NCBI GenBank assembly: GCA_963995525.1
Contig: OZ023217.1
Span: 26,029,587-26,093,586 of the forward strand
From: Escarpia spicata
Taxonomy: Eukaryota; Annelida; Polychaeta; Sabellida; Siboglinidae
Length of the DNA: 64,000 nucleotides
Direction of reading: 5' to 3'
Shown here: positions 1 to 13,560 of the stretch, piece after piece
Position numbering within the stretch: the first letter of the stretch is position 1
How the letters are laid out: each line of letters starts with the position of its first letter
Translations under genes and position numbers: made by a program
The notes under the pieces: model-generated
Told to the model about the DNA's origin: nothing
The model's database searches: none
What the model saw: only the letters and a program-made list of their open reading frames with translations

Positions 1-1535
1 CTCAATGCACCAACTAAGACTGTGAGTGACAGTGTCCAGAGTGAGGCCTAAGCAGTGTCCTCATTGCTGAATAGTGGGTGGCATTCTGCACAAGTGTTCA
101 TTAATCCTTAGTGATTGTTCAGAACACCAGACTGACCACATACCTAAACAAAGCGAATGTAATAGGTGAAGAACAGGCAGTGTTCACATAGGGGTATTGG
201 TTGAATTGTATTTGTCTCAATGCAAAAGGCTTTATTGTGCCTTCATCAATTATAAGAAAGCATTTGACTTAGTAGACCGGTCCTCCCTGTGGTCTAAGAT
301 AATTTCATGCGGTATTAATGGTATTGTGTTGAAAGTTGTATACATGTACAAAAATGCTAATCATGTATAAATCAGGGCCAGGCTGTGTCAGCCTTCTTCT
401 CATGTGATGTAGAGGTATGGCAAGGAGAAAACTTGTGTCCTTTGTTATTTGCTATTTACCTGAATAATTTTGAACACTGTTAGTCACAATTATAACAGAC
501 TTGACATGGCAGCTGGTTAAATTGACAACAACCTTAGTGATGATGATGTAGAAAATGTATGTTCTACTATATGCTGATGACACTAGAATGATTCAATCAA
601 ATACAGATTTCTTGCTTGTGTATAGCGGAACCATGTCAACTCTTCTAATGATTGACATTTGGTTGTTTCAGGTGTCAATTATATTGTGAATCTGTAATTA
701 TTAGTCTATATTTATACAATTGATTTACACAGTACCATGTCTACACAAGGCATGGCAAGCGTAAACAGAACAGTAGAATGCATTTGATATAAATAAAGTG
801 TAGGATATTTCACTCTATAGTTGTCCAGAATATTAATTTTCTATGTTTGTCACCTACAGGTTTCTACAGACAACACATCTTTAACCAATAGACACCACAG
901 TCACAACATTTTATAATAATTAAATGAACATCAAAATAAACACAACTTGCAATTATAGAAAATCAATAGTTTTGAAGATAAAGGGGTCAAGTGTGTCTAC
1001 TCTGCCTGGGCACTGTGACCAATTAAAGATTAGTCAAGGTCTCAATGGAACAGTAGCACTAGGCTGCAGAGCTTAGTCATGCTGTTAACTTTGTGGCACA
1101 TTAAACAAAATCTACTGTTGGGGGTGGTCTCAAGGGCCCTTCTCAAAACCACATCACTAGATAATATAAAACTTTTGCACTCTCTTACCCCTTTGGTGCC
1201 CTTAGAATGATTCAATCAAATACAGATTTCTTGTATATAGTGGCAGCACCCTAAGATACATCTATGCAAAAAAAGTTGCTGAACAGTTTTTGAAAAAATA
1301 GGCAAAATGTTACATTTTTACCAGTTTTGGGGTCCTTGGAGGCCCTAGGGAGCCCTTAAAATTATTCAAATACAGATTTCTTGTGCACAGTGGCAGTGCC
1401 CTAACTTCCCCCTAAGATATGTCTATGCAAAATTAGAGAAAAAGTTCCTGAACGGTTTCTGAGATACGGCAGCTAACGGCAGACGCAGAGTGATGGCAAT
1501 AGTCCCTTGGACCTTCGGCCAAAGGACTAAAAAGT
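1..1535. repeat. Left copy of inverted arm, block 1
   Basis: This stretch reappears in reverse complement at about 46,510-47,785. For example, the opening bases match the sequence ending near 47,780, and the segment around 1,490-1,535 matches 46,515-46,560. The block is mostly LINE-derived, including the reverse-transcriptase piece listed separately. Bases 660-1,600 hold several internal near-repeats around the phrase 'caaatacagatttcttg' (about 590, 1,215 and 1,365) and no gene that I can see. Arm ends are approximate because I compared by eye. Confidence 0.7.
180..650 (+). mobile_element. LINE reverse transcriptase fragment
   Basis: Reading in shifting plus-strand frames gives reverse-transcriptase core peptides. 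Near 245-300 there is a KAFDLVDRSSLW-type segment, which is the RT motif containing the first catalytic aspartate. Around 470-540 comes a HNY-LDMAAG segment, and at 565-600 YADDTRMIQ, the YADD active-site box. Several frameshifts and stops interrupt it, so it is a dead fragment of a non-LTR retrotransposon. The family assignment beyond non-LTR (CR1/Rex-like) is inference. The same peptides recur on the minus strand at 47,090-47,620. Confidence 0.7.
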
Positions 1536-1611
1536 AAACAAAATTGCTGGGTACATCCAGTGACATATTTGTAGACACTATTAAATGATCTTTATGGTGA
1601 CATCACATCAG

Positions 1612-1995
1612 CTATTTCATGTAGAGCCTAAAACAACACCTCACACCACCATGCACAACGGTGAAATAGGCCCGAGTTTTCATTTGGATAGACAGAACTT
1701 TAACATTTCTGCAGAGGAAGCCTAGTGATCTATTTGCTTTTGAAGAAATTTTATTTATATGGGCATTCCACAGAAGATTTGTGGTTATGGTATCATGAAG
1801 ACATCTTACCTGTGTGACTGTTTCTAATGTCTGACCATGGAGCATGTATTGATTGTTTGCGATTTTTTCGTTTCTAGTTACTGGTATGACGTGGCCCTTT
1901 TGCAGATAGAACCCCATTTTCCAAGTCACTGCCCATTTCCCAAGTTTATCAAAATCTTCCAGGAGCACTGTACTCAGCATTTGACTTGGGCTCAA
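1612..1995 (-). pseudogene. CR1/Jockey-like LINE RT C-terminal fragment
   Basis: An open frame of 127 residues encodes the region after the RT active site in CR1/Jockey-type LINEs. It shows the spaced pattern LLEDFDKLGKWAVTWKMGF, then an NAHINKISSKANRSLGFLCRN segment, then a TRAYFTVV segment. These match the thumb region and the start of the 'conserved C-terminal' part in this superfamily. No start, no YADD box and no downstream portion are present in frame, so it is a truncated retrotransposon copy, not a host gene. It is unrelated in frame to the plus-strand LINE piece upstream. Confidence 0.75.
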
Positions 1996-2775
1996 GGGCT
2001 AGATATCTGCAACATTATCTGGGATGTCATTTATGTAAGAGTCCTGCATGAACATGGACCAATTAGTCCTGTGGAACACTTGATGTAACACTAACGATGA
2101 CCTCAGATGAGGCCTCACCCTCTATCTTTGGGTTCTGTTTGATAAGAATGATGTAATTATTAGCAGCATCCAGCTTGTATGTACTTTGTTGCCCTGGGTT
2201 GGTGCTTAGGGATAGGGCCAGTAGGAGGACAACTAATTTAGGCCATTTAACTTCAGTTTTAATTTAAGACATATATAATAGGCTGTTGCAATTGGTCTGG
2301 ACCCAGACGTACTTTGACACAGCTATAGCTCTGGCACTTAATTGGCGCATGCGCAATGCGAACCTACCAGTAAAATATTGCAGCAGCTAAAGTTCTGTCA
2401 CCACCGGACAACGTACATATGATGTAGCTACAGGTCCAGCACTGACTGCCAGAATATAACAGCTGATACCAGACTTGGGTCCAAATACACATTTTGGGAT
2501 CAAATATAACTCGGCCAAATCAAATTAAAATACGTTGCTTTTCCAGATTTCAATTCAAATACATGTTCCGCTAGGGCTTCGCCATTCGCCATGCACTAAC
2601 TTTTGTATGGTTTGGCGAAAAGAAAAATGCACGTCATCGCCAAATTTGCGAAAACATGAACTACTGATGCAAAATGATGGTTTTATATCTTTATTTGATC
2701 AAGGCCTGGTACGGGTGCTAATTGACGTTAAAAAAAAAAAAATACAGGGTATGTCAATTTAATTTTCCAGCGCCA
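1996..2775. other. No gene recognised
   Basis: AT-rich intergenic sequence with a short poly-A run near 2,730. The open frames here are short and show no family pattern that I recognise. Confidence 0.5.
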
Positions 2776-4500
2776 TATATACTAGGCACTTCAACAAAAA
2801 ATTTAATATCATGCTAGGACATTGAGAATATGCTTAAATTAAAGGTAATAGCTTAAGGATCACATATTACGATATATTTAATAGATCAAGATATTCCGGT
2901 TTTAAGACGACAAAACAGCGTAATTTTTGTGTATGTCTTACAATGGCAAAATGGACTCATTTTTGTGTTTTCTGTGGATAAATATTTGCTTTAAAATGTC
3001 ATAACTTGTTTATTTATACATGTATTTAAATACTGTTTTAAGGGTTTTCAAAAACATTGACCAGAGTAATAAATTTACAATATTTTTTTTTTTTAGTAAT
3101 AATTATAACCAAATTAATGCAATTAATTAGTTAATTTTAGTAATGTTACATGCAAACTCAACAGACCGACACGTTCCAATTAAAGGCCATAATGCCCATG
3201 ATTATGAAGATATTTATACATATTATGCAATGTGTATAACCACATTAATAATGGTAATAAATATGCATTAATAAATCATGTAATTATAATTTAATTAATT
3301 AGTCAATATTGGGTATTTAGCACACGACCTCGACAGATCGACACATTTCAGTAAAAGGCCATAATGTCCATAATTATGAAGATATTTATACATATTATGC
3401 AGAGTGTATAACCACATTAATTATGGTAATAAATAGTCATTAACCAGTCATTTCACATTAACAGTAACTTAATTAATAAGTTAATATTGGCTAATATTAG
3501 CACACTAACGACTGACCGCTACATTTCGATGAAAGGATGGAATGTCTATAATTATGGAGTTATATAATTTATGCAATGTTTATAACCACATTATAATAAT
3601 ATACATTAACCAGTCATATAGCATTAACAGTAACTTTATGAAGTAATGTTTATAATTTGTTCACAGTATTCCATTGCTGAATCCAAATGTGCCAAATGCA
3701 AGATTGCTTTCTGCATTACTCCCCGTGGCCCATGGAGTCAAGCCATGAATGAAGAAGTTTGCTCTGCTTATAAGTCTTTGTAATATTGGAAGTTGATTAT
3801 CTCAAAATTTAATGCCAGTAGGTTGCAAGATCTGTGCAGCAAGGTTCATATTTCAGTATCTTGTAGAAAAATGTTGTGTTCGTCACATGATGTCTATAAG
3901 TAATGTTCATGTCATGTTGAATGGACACCGTTCAATCTAGATATTAGATATATAATCAGCAAGACTAAATGTGTCCGTATGCAGGCAGGTGATGGATGTC
4001 ATATTCAGACGATTCTGTGGCTCGGTACCTTCAGTCAGACACAGATCAGTGTAACTGCATGTAATTGCGAACAATATCTGAAATAAAAAGGCCATCGTGT
4101 ATCATATTTTGATAACTGTTTTGATTCAGCATGTAAATCTTGTGAAATATCCCTGCAACTGTTACTCAAGAGAGCAGTGTGAAATTCTATAATAATGCAT
4201 TATGTCAGTTGTCACAAAATAAAACGAATTATGCTACATCTGATCAAGGCATTTATGGTTTATATTACATGTTTTACAAAATGTTGTGCAGTGACTGTTT
4301 ATCATGAGACACTTTTTAAACAAATTAAGTCGAATAATTTACGTATTTGACGTCAAAAACAATTTGTCTAACAAATTGTTGATTTAATAGGTAACAACAA
4401 TTAATTTAAATTATTGCATAATGAAATTTATATTATGTCTAAGTGTAAATAAAAGCATAATCATAAATAATGGCATAATGATAAGCCATGCCAAACCCAA
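2776..4500. repeat. Left copy of inverted arm, block 2, with internal tandem units
   Basis: The block begins near a 'taggcacttcaac' phrase and is matched in reverse complement by about 41,115-43,230. Inside it, 3,100-3,660 consists of about three diverged units of roughly 170 bp. Each unit contains an 'attaattaagttaat' core followed by a conserved segment around 'aaaggccataatg'. The right-hand copy has the same array. No coding region is visible. The block is probably a non-autonomous transposon or satellite-bearing element present in two inverted copies. Confidence 0.7.
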
Positions 4501-4655
4501 GGCAAGAGTAAGCAGTAACCAGCCCTGTCCTAGGCTAAGCCTAAGGCTAAGACTACCATGCTGGGCCCGTAGTATCATAGACATAGTAATAGGCTATTAA
4601 TTAAACAAACTTACAAAGTCTAGCAATTCTAAACTACTCCTTTGACTGTTGTGTT

Positions 4656-7600
4656 GAAAACGGTTTTACCTGCTTTTATTGATATGTATGTGTTCGTAAT
4701 TTAATTCTTAATCACTTTCGGTACAAAGAGGTCAGATATTAATTTTTTTATTGTCTTTTAGAGCAATTTAATCCCGTCGAGTCGATGTAAACCCAGTGGG
4801 GTAAGACCACATTTAAATTTTACATAGGCGGCCATTATAACGTTTCCTTCATTTCCTGCTAAATTTGACAAACAATTTTCTTGAAAATTTCACAGCATAT
4901 TTAACCTCCATTGACACAAATGCTGTGGAAAACTCGTAAAATTCTCATACCTCAGTTTTCAGAAAAATCCACCCAAACCTGACACCCCTCAATTTCGCCC
5001 CAATCTGGTGACGGATTTTGAAATATTGGTGCGTTCTGCAAAATAGCTACTGTGTAGTAGTACATTCAGTATTCACTGGACTGACATGTGCCATGCCAAA
5101 GTGCTCGAATAAAATTAACACGACACCAAAACAGTATTTTCAAGGGCACTCTTTCGAATCCTTAATGTGGTTTTACCCCAAATAGATCTCCTGAATCTTG
5201 CAAATCTTCACGAAAGTTAGATTTATATCAAGCTATACATATAACTAGATTAACCACGAAGGGAAAGTTACACTGTCTCAGTAACAATTAAAATATGCGT
5301 CATCAAACTGTGCACACCTCCAAGCTAAACAGCGCCTTGAGTTAGTTTAAACATGCTTATTCGGTACTTTATATTACATACGACGTTTGCCTGGTATGAA
5401 TGGTACTGAGCACAGCATACAGGCCAACACAGTATCTTACCGATATGGGAATAAAATATATAGAATATTTAAAAAAAAAATTTTTTTGTAATTTTTCATA
5501 AAATGTATTCTTTTGTAAAAAATACACCAAATCATTATTTAAGCAGCATTTTATTGGACATGCACTTTGCAAATCTTCACGAATTTTTGTATTACGTAAT
5601 GCCCACAAACTATGCTAAATAATCTGATGCAATCATGAACTATGTCACTCGTGTACGACACCAGTAGATGTCAAAAGCACAAGCCAGGCATTTCAACAAT
5701 ATTCACAATATTGAAAGGCACAGAGGCGTCTTTTGATGGTAACTACAATTATATTGTAGATAACGGGCTAAAATGCTGGGTGTAAATTGAGGTATATACA
5801 TAGTACATTATGAAACCAAAACTGGGATGCCCAGTGGAACATGTATCTTGCGTCACACAAATTGTTGTCCTAATCCCCCTTAAAATAACCATATTTGTAC
5901 ATAGGCGCAGATCTCTGCTTGATACAGAGTGTCCAAACATCGCCACACATCAATTACTTGGCCACTATATATTTCGCTGATGTACACACATTATTGGAAA
6001 CAAGAGATACTACTGGCAAAATAGTTAATTTCAGAAAGAAACAAACGTTCGACAAGGACATCCAAGACACGTGATAAAGGTTGTTGACAGTTGTGGCACC
6101 CAGTATCTCTCCAAGTACATCAACGAGTCCATTGTCCTAATAATATTTTATTCAAACATCGCCAAATTCTTACAAGGGTACTAACAAACATTTCTGATGT
6201 TAAATATACGGATACTAACGTACAAAATACCAGTGGTAAAAACAGCTTCTTGTCAGAGTAGTTGACGTCAGCTTACAATTAGTTTAAGCTGCCTTGCCTT
6301 GTGCAAACTTCGGTATGAATCGGTTATATTACAGCTGAAAAGCACATGATCGTTGAAAATGATAGCATGCCAGTCCATGTACACAATTTCAACATATGAC
6401 CCTTCTCTTAGGTGACCAGTTAAAATTTTTATGGCTAAAAATGAACTAATTCGGATCATTGCGGTCGCTGCACATTTGGAGAGTCACACACTGTTATGAT
6501 ATTCTCTGTTACATTCGTGGTATATTTATGTAGATTCTCAACTGTTCTTCTTGTCTCAGTTAGTGTGTGGATGTTGCTATAAAAAAATAGGTGCTAGATG
6601 CCCGATTAGTAGAAGTGTGTGGACAACTTGCTTCCTATGGTGGCCAACATTTCACTAAAATTAGGGCCGCATTGGGGGGAGGTGGAATCAAAATGTTGCC
6701 TGCTTGCCCATTATTGTGTGATCCAAGTATGATATATATATAAGTGCCATATAATTAGGAAGGACAAGTTGGAACAGCAGAAACACCCACGTTAGTATTG
6801 GGGTTATGAAACACGCATTTATAGATGTCGCTTACAAAAATATCAATGATATAACTAAGGCGAAATTCATCCTACTGGAAATATGTCAATATTGTTGCAC
6901 ATGATGTAGATTTAAAAGAAACTCCACACCCTGACACATATACACTTTTTACACAAGCTTTCGTGGTACTCCGTATCATAGAACTTGCTTGGAATGTACT
7001 TTTTAACTTTCAAGCCACCAAAATTATCACTTTATTTTCCATGCATATCACATAATAACTGGCTTATTAATTACTTTTAAAACTTCTTTTAGATGTAATA
7101 CTAACAGTATGCAATAGCTGCACGATATTCTGGTCTACACCAGCTTCCAAATACAGCCAAAAAACCATCACCCGTCGCTCAAATCACATTTTGGCAGTTT
7201 TTGTGATAAAACAGGCGTATTTCTAATTTGGGGTAAGACCACATTTAAATTTTACATAGGCGGCCATTATAACGTTTCCTTCTTCATTTCCTGCTAAATT
7301 TGACAATTTTCTTGAAAATTTCACAGCATATTTAACCTCCATTGACACAAGTGCTGTGGAAAACTTGTAAAATTATACCTCAGTTTTCAGAAAAATCCAC
7401 CCAAACCTGACACCCCTCAATTTCACCCCAATCTGGTGACGGATTTTAAAATATTGGTGCGTTCTGCTAAATAACCACTGTGCGAATACGCGAGCGACTA
7501 GCGTATGTTTATTGCTACCTCGTGAAAGATCTAATGTAATAGTATATTCAGTATTCACTGGACTGACATGTGCCATGCCAAGTGCTCGAACAAAATTCAC

Positions 7601-8220
7601 ACGACACCAAAACGGTATTTTCAAGGGCACTCTTTCGGTGGGTAATGGCGGACGATTCCTTAATGTGGTCTTACCCCAGTGCTATGCCGGGGCATGTACA
7701 TGCGAATTGAGAGCATCTGGGGGCATCAATACAACGAAGGCGACTTTCTTGCGATTTTGCAGACATGTCCCCGACCTCAAATCATATCAGATAAACATTT
7801 TTAATTATGATTTTTGTTTTTACAAATGGTTAAATCTTATTTGTAATGTTTCTTGTGGGAATTTACTTCATCGCACATCTTGCGAAAGTCTGCGAAAAAT
7901 CGGAGAAGGAATATTTTTTTTATTTGACCATTTATAAAAACAAAAATCATAATTAAAAATATTTGTCTGATATGATTTGAGGTCGGGGACATGTCCGCAA
8001 AATCGCAAAAAAGTCGCCTTCACAGTTTTGATGCCCCCGGGATGCTCTCAATTCGGATGTACATGCCCATTGTATGGCACCGGGTTTAGATCGACTCGAC
8101 AGGATTAAATTGCTCTAAAAGACAATTAAAATTGTTATATCTGACCTCTTTGTACAGGAAGTGATTAAGAATTAAATTACGAACACATACATATCAAAAA
8201 AGGAGGTAAAACCGTTTTCA
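4656..8220. mobile_element. Foldback-type DNA transposon region with about 135-bp inverted ends
   Basis: Bases 4,656-4,790 are matched in reverse complement by about 8,072-8,220 (shared landmarks: 'gaaaacggttttacct', 'gatatgtatgtgttcgtaat', 'ttttagagcaatttaatcc'). Between the ends, 4,797-5,210 and 7,231-7,675 are direct repeats of each other, both starting at 'ggggtaagaccacattt'. The right-hand part contains a nested palindrome. I see no transposase. 5,211-7,230 is AT-rich and holds nothing that I recognise. The counterpart interval in the right arm (40,800-41,115) lacks this element, so it inserted after the arms formed or was lost there. Confidence 0.65.
7676..8075. repeat. Palindromic foldback (MITE-like) unit
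   Basis: Bases 7,676-7,830 and 7,920-8,075 are inverted copies of each other separated by about 90 bp. Shared landmarks include 'gacatgtccccgacctcaaa' with its complement and 'aattatgatttttgttttta' with its complement. This is a hairpin-forming unit nested in the larger foldback element. The open frame across 7,512-7,937 runs through it and is not a gene. Confidence 0.75.
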
Positions 8221-8299
8221 TAAGGTCCTAATAATATAGGCCAGTTAAGTAAAAGATTACCCAAATTTTAAAAAGAAAGACGTAAATAAACTTCGACTT

Positions 8300-9253
8300 A
8301 CTAAGTTACTAGCAAAATGAATCCATCAGCCGATGACGTCTACGACCAGAAAAAGCCCGCGAATCCAAGAGTTAAAACAAAGCACTACCCAGGCGGTGCG
8401 TAAACGACACGGCTCTGCGGTGAACGGCCGCGGCGCACGGAAAATTACGTAGCGAGCAGAATCGTTCGAAATGCCTACATAGTCTATGGTGGTCACTGCC
8501 AGGGTGCTTGTCGTCTTCAGTGGTTGTTTTACGTCCCAAATTAAGAGTATCAAAGTTAGGCAAAACTCAAGTTATATCGGCGAAATCGAGGTGGGTCCTA
8601 ATTCTACCCAAGTGCCAAGGGTGGTTCCGTCTTCCGAACCCGTCGTGGGCCGAAACATCGGCACCTTGTTCACCCTTTTCCTTGGCAACGCCATCGGTGG
8701 ACACAACTGGGCGATAATACAAGTTTCTTACTTTTAAAACCACATTCGCCGAGTCTGTTTTCATCGACACGATTTGTGTCCATACTTTGTGATTCCAGTG
8801 CATTTATTATTTGCGTCAACTTCTCCATTGTCATGGTATATTTATAACGACAGTCAGTCTGGCATCCAAAGGCAAAGCCAGACGTCTTCTTCCACGCTAT
8901 TGCCTTTTCCACATCGTCAGCAGAAATTGGGGAAGTGGCGGCAAACTATTGTCGCCCCCTACCTGTTAATACTGTAACTATAATGGTATGCAGCGCAGGG
9001 CGAGCGTGCGCTTTCAATTTACGTTCTTGTTTTCTAACATAATTTAATGTATAATAATGATATCAATATTCCATAGTTTTAGGATCATACTGAAAATACG
9101 GATGGTTCGGCCCATAGTCTAGAGCCCGCCGACACAGGTTACAGAAAAGGTTTATTCGGCCCACGCGAACGCAAGCAGGTCACGTTTAATCGGTTGCGTG
9201 AACGGATGGTTCGGTCCCATGGGCCGAACCCGTCGGGGGCCGAAACATCCGAC
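8300..9253. repeat. Left copy of inverted arm, block 3, GC-rich
   Basis: Parts of this GC-richer block match 40,521-40,800 in reverse complement, notably 9,099-9,253 against 40,521-40,620 and 8,370-8,500 against 40,660-40,770. It contains several copies of a short motif, GGGCCGAA followed by A or C and CATCCG, in both orientations (about 8,647, 9,099, 9,203, 9,221, 9,236). Overlapping frames on both strands look like the by-product of GC content; no protein family is recognisable. Confidence 0.6.
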
Positions 9254-9673
9254 TCCCATATAAAAGCAAAGCTTGCATGCTTTTATTTCTTTTTCTTAAA
9301 TTACCTTTTCATTCATGGCATGTGTACATGTTAAAGGTGCTCAATCATTTCGATTTTTTTGCTCCTCACGTGTCGGACTAATTTCACGAAACGTAAACGT
9401 ATCAAGTATTCATTATTGATATACTGGTTCATCTGTACGTATGCTTTACTTCGTTTTAGTGAAATTAACAGACAAACGATAAAATGATTTTCGGTTAGTC
9501 CTAACGGAATATCAAGACACATCTGAACTTGGATGTGGTCTGAGATAGACTTCTCGTGTAATAGTCACGTGATTAGGACTATGCGGCGACATCGGCCTTT
9601 GACCCCACCTTTCGGTGCCTGGATTCAGTCAACATTGCGTATTTACGAGTCGCCATCCATTTTTCATACAAGT

Positions 9674-9860
9674 GATAGCTCGATAATTTTATCTGCGATG
9701 AAGGGACGCCCGACCGACTCGGCTAAAAAGAGGGTGAGCACGGAAAGACAAAGAGAGTATCCGCGTACAAAGGTGTATATTGGAAAGGTTATGGATTTGT
9801 GAAACCGAACGAAAGAAACGGCTGGCGTGAAAAGTGATGCGGCATTCGCCAAGTTCTTCT
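9674..9860 (+). pseudogene. Degenerate transposon-associated ORF, family not named
   Basis: A plus-strand frame reads KGRPTDSAKKRVSTERQREY and continues through a TKVYIGKVMDL segment. It meets a stop codon at 9,800 and then carries on in frame with NRTKETAGVKSDAAFAKF. The basic 'RQRE-TKV-IG' followed by an 'AAFAKF' helix resembles short proteins repeatedly found with invertebrate transposons, but I cannot name the family. The internal stop points to decay. Confidence 0.35.
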
Positions 9861-10685
9861 GGACCGGTTAGTAATATTGAATTTATCAGCAAGCACACCA
9901 CACACACGACTGTGTGTTCAATAGATGGAACAGCCAATCATTGTCCACCATCTTATGCTGCGTTCCAATCATCTCGTGAAGTCGTGAATACGACTTCACG
10001 ACTCGTAAATAGTATTCCAGACACCACACAAGTCGTATTCACAAGTCGTGAACTCGAAAGTAACGAAGGTGCCCGAGTTCACGAGTCGTAAATAGTGGGC
10101 GACCTTCACCTTGCTGAACGTCAAATCGATTATGGGTACAAATTATTTGTGATCTTACAAATTGATACGATAACCATTACAATAAAACAATGATCAAGCC
10201 AGAACAAGCAAACCCGATGCTAAGAAGAATGCAGATCATGCTAAGTTATTGTGATTCGCTGTATTTTTTGTGTGACAACTTATATTGTTGTAATATCACA
10301 CTTGTCATTGCCAATTGCAACATGCAAACAGTATGGATAAAAAATTCGTGTGGTATATCATAATGTTCTTCATATTTGACCTTAACGTTGCCTGATTTGC
10401 TGTATAGACAAAGATTATGAATATGTAGTTGTCATAAACACGAGCAGCATAATAACAGATAACAAAACTTTAAAAATATTACTATTTTTGGAAAATCTGG
10501 TAGAATGAAAATGTTTTAATTTTTAAAATAAATTGTTACTTGTCATGAAATCATATTATATATTTTATAATGTTGTTATGACTTAAGTCATGTCAAGTAT
10601 AAATGTTTCAAGAAATATAGGTTGTTTTTATAAGTATAACTGATTTATGTAATATCACATCATCCTTAATAATATATACATACCT

Positions 10686-10700
10686 TTGTGTGTGTGTATA

Positions 10701-10740
<40 letters not shown>
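10686..10740. repeat. TG/TA microsatellite
   Basis: A TG run passes into an alternating TA run of about 36 bp. A similar TA run lies at 11,036-11,066. Confidence 0.9.
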
Positions 10741-12639
10741 CCTAAGGGCAGCATAGGTCGACCGCTCCATTATGAGAGATAGGATATACAACCTCCGAGA
10801 AAACGTCTCCCAAAATCCAAAAAATTAATTTTTTGGTGCAAATAATTATTGATATCATTATATGTCTGGGTATACTACATACACTAACAGTTCAAATTAT
10901 AAAATAAACGATACTGTCTACGCAATCCGGGGTCAACACTTTATGCAGACCGGCTCTGGTCTGCCTAAAAACGGTAGTCTGCCTAAGGTGGTCCCTTATG
11001 CATATCTGGTCGACATATGCTGCTGTTAGGAGTATATATATATGTATATATATATATATATATATACGAATTGTGAACATTGTATATGATTAATTTAAAT
11101 GTGCATGTCCCCATCTACAATGAAAGGCCAACTCACACTTTCAATTTAAAGTAGTAATGTCAAAATTATTGAGTTCTGTCAATAATATGACTGTTGTGAA
11201 GCATGTATTTGTATACCTACATGATGTATATGTCAACATTTAATTAAAATATTATAATTACACTGAAACATTTGTGTGACTGTTATGTATATTACACTAC
11301 CAGTGTTGCATGCGGGTGACTCTGCTGTCGCAACAAATGCTTTGGCAACTACCTGTCATGCATGACATATCACATAAATAAAGAAGCGGAGACATACATT
11401 GATACAGTACACATGGGTAAATTTATGTCTGCAAATTAGTGCAGATATTTTATTGTGACATTCGCTGATATGCCATCACATCTCTGGTAAACATCATTGC
11501 ATTCTTCACAAGCAAACCAGCCAAGCCCGTGTTCACTGTTCATGCAATGTGAACGTAACATTTACATGTCTATCACATACAGACTTGTTTGTAAATTATC
11601 TTAACATGAAATAATCCATGTTCTGTAGTATTACACATGCAAGATTATGAAGCACACATTTACACATATTACACTTTATCAATATAGTAACCATGTACTC
11701 ATATGAAATTTGAAGTTACCTATATAATACAATAATGAAAGTAATGTTAGGCAAGGCTATATTTAACAATTCATATATGAACAATATAAGTTAAACAATT
11801 AGTTTCTACGTATTGTGTAGACATATATATGATTGTTAATAAGAAAATAATTATAATTTATGAACTGTTACTCAACTACAGTATATTATAAATAGGTCTG
11901 AAAAGTACAGTCTATTTGAAAATTACAATGTTAACATGTCACTACATTGAAATGTAAATACTTCATAACATGAACAGTAATACTGTTTAACATGCATACA
12001 ATTGTAGTACATTCTAGGCACAGAGGAGGAATTACAGTAATATTAAATGTGACAATTTAAGGTACTTAACATGTCACTAGTTGTAACTACAGTTATATTT
12101 AAATAATTTATACACACCCTTGAAACATTCAAACACATCACTTACTTTGGTGCCATATGATGATTTCATCACCACTGTAATATCTAACAAAATAAAGTCC
12201 TTAAAGAAAATAAGCAAAATATGTTAATAAATATATACAAAGAAATGCTGTTTAAAAAACCAACTCAAATCTTGTTGATGAAATGCCAGTGGTTCACGAA
12301 AATCAATGAACATAGAAAGAGACATGTGAAAGTTGGTAACTGTTCACTGATGATGAAACAAAGATAGAGATAGGCTTTAGGAAACACTGAAATAATAATG
12401 TACTAATTGAATACGTTGAAGGTAAAACCATAATATTATTTGATTGTCCGGTTATGAAATGTTAACCGTCGTATACAATGCACACAATACTACAAAGATC
12501 ATTTTAAGTAAGAAATAAGATATATGTAGTGGACTAGGTGATACATTTCAAATGTAGATTCAGACAAATGAGGTATAATCAGAATGTTAATTGACTTCCT
12601 ACTTACTCATTGTCATCAAACCTTGGGCATCCATCTGGA

Positions 12640-13560
12640 TGTTCATTACATTGAATCATATCCTCTGTTAACATGTTATGTAGAGCACAAGCAGCAGTTA
12701 CTATGTGAAATATGATAATTAAGTTCACATTCTGAATATCCTTGATTCGTCTGAATTTACACTTGAGTCGACCAAATGCATTCTATGTAATAAAGTGTGC
12801 CCGACATACAGCTGAATTTCGTAGAATCATCAGTCAGTGTTCTGTTATATCTGAGCTGTGTAACAATGCAAGGAAAATCATGATAAATATATGCACTGTC
12901 GCCAAGGAGTTATCCATTTATCTCCCAGGCGATGCTGTCTGGCACTGTAAATGGGTGACATATGAAACATTCTTGCATCGTGTACTCTACCTGGGGGACC
13001 AACAAACACATCAATGAATTTGGGACTTTCATCAAATATACCTTGTAGAAGAACAGAATAATAACCCTTTCTGTTAATATAGTCATCGCCATGGCATTGC
13101 AGACGAGAAATTCTGATGTGGCATCCACCTGTTGCACCAATGATTTTTGAGATACCACAAGATGAAAATATGTTTGTGCTGTGTTGTTTCTGAATACTGT
13201 TCGGGCAAAGAATGTGCTGATATGAAAAGTGGGGAATGTCCTGTTGTATCTTTGCTATTATTCGATGTGCTGTGCTCTGTTAAATGTTAAATTAATCCGA
13301 AATTTCGCAAAGTGTTTGTGTTTGCCATGTACCACAAGAATACAAGAGTTTTCTTCTCAATGGGTATTCATGGCATTCCTCCATATTCAACGGGTATGTC
13401 GTGGTCAGTTTAAAGAAGAAAGTTCACAAAGCGTTTGAACTAGGCATTGTTGAGACACATATGTCTGCTGAAGGTGTGTTCATCCATCACAAGTAACAGG
13501 TCAGAATGAACCGTCTTCACAACCATCACAGGATGCCGGTCTTCTCGTAGACGTAGAGCA
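12640..13560 (-). pseudogene. HARBI1-like transposase/nuclease, degraded
   Basis: Read on the minus strand, 13,200-12,900 gives the peptide INRKGYYSVLLQGIFDESPK followed by a DVFVGPPGRVHDARMF segment. This is the diagnostic core of Harbinger-type DDE nucleases: a YxNRKGYxS strand, then a VG-PG-HDAR segment carrying a catalytic aspartate. Further on, an LGDKW segment and a GDSAY-like segment occupy the expected place of the next catalytic block, but in other frames. 13,560-13,440 gives an upstream exon-like segment (RRLFALRLREDRHPVMV). Several stops and frameshifts interrupt it, so the copy is inactive. It lies inside the 32-bp inverted ends. Confidence 0.8.

Noticed and set aside
7512..7937. 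141-codon frame in the left arm
   Set aside because: It runs across a direct repeat and into one arm of a palindrome; no family pattern.
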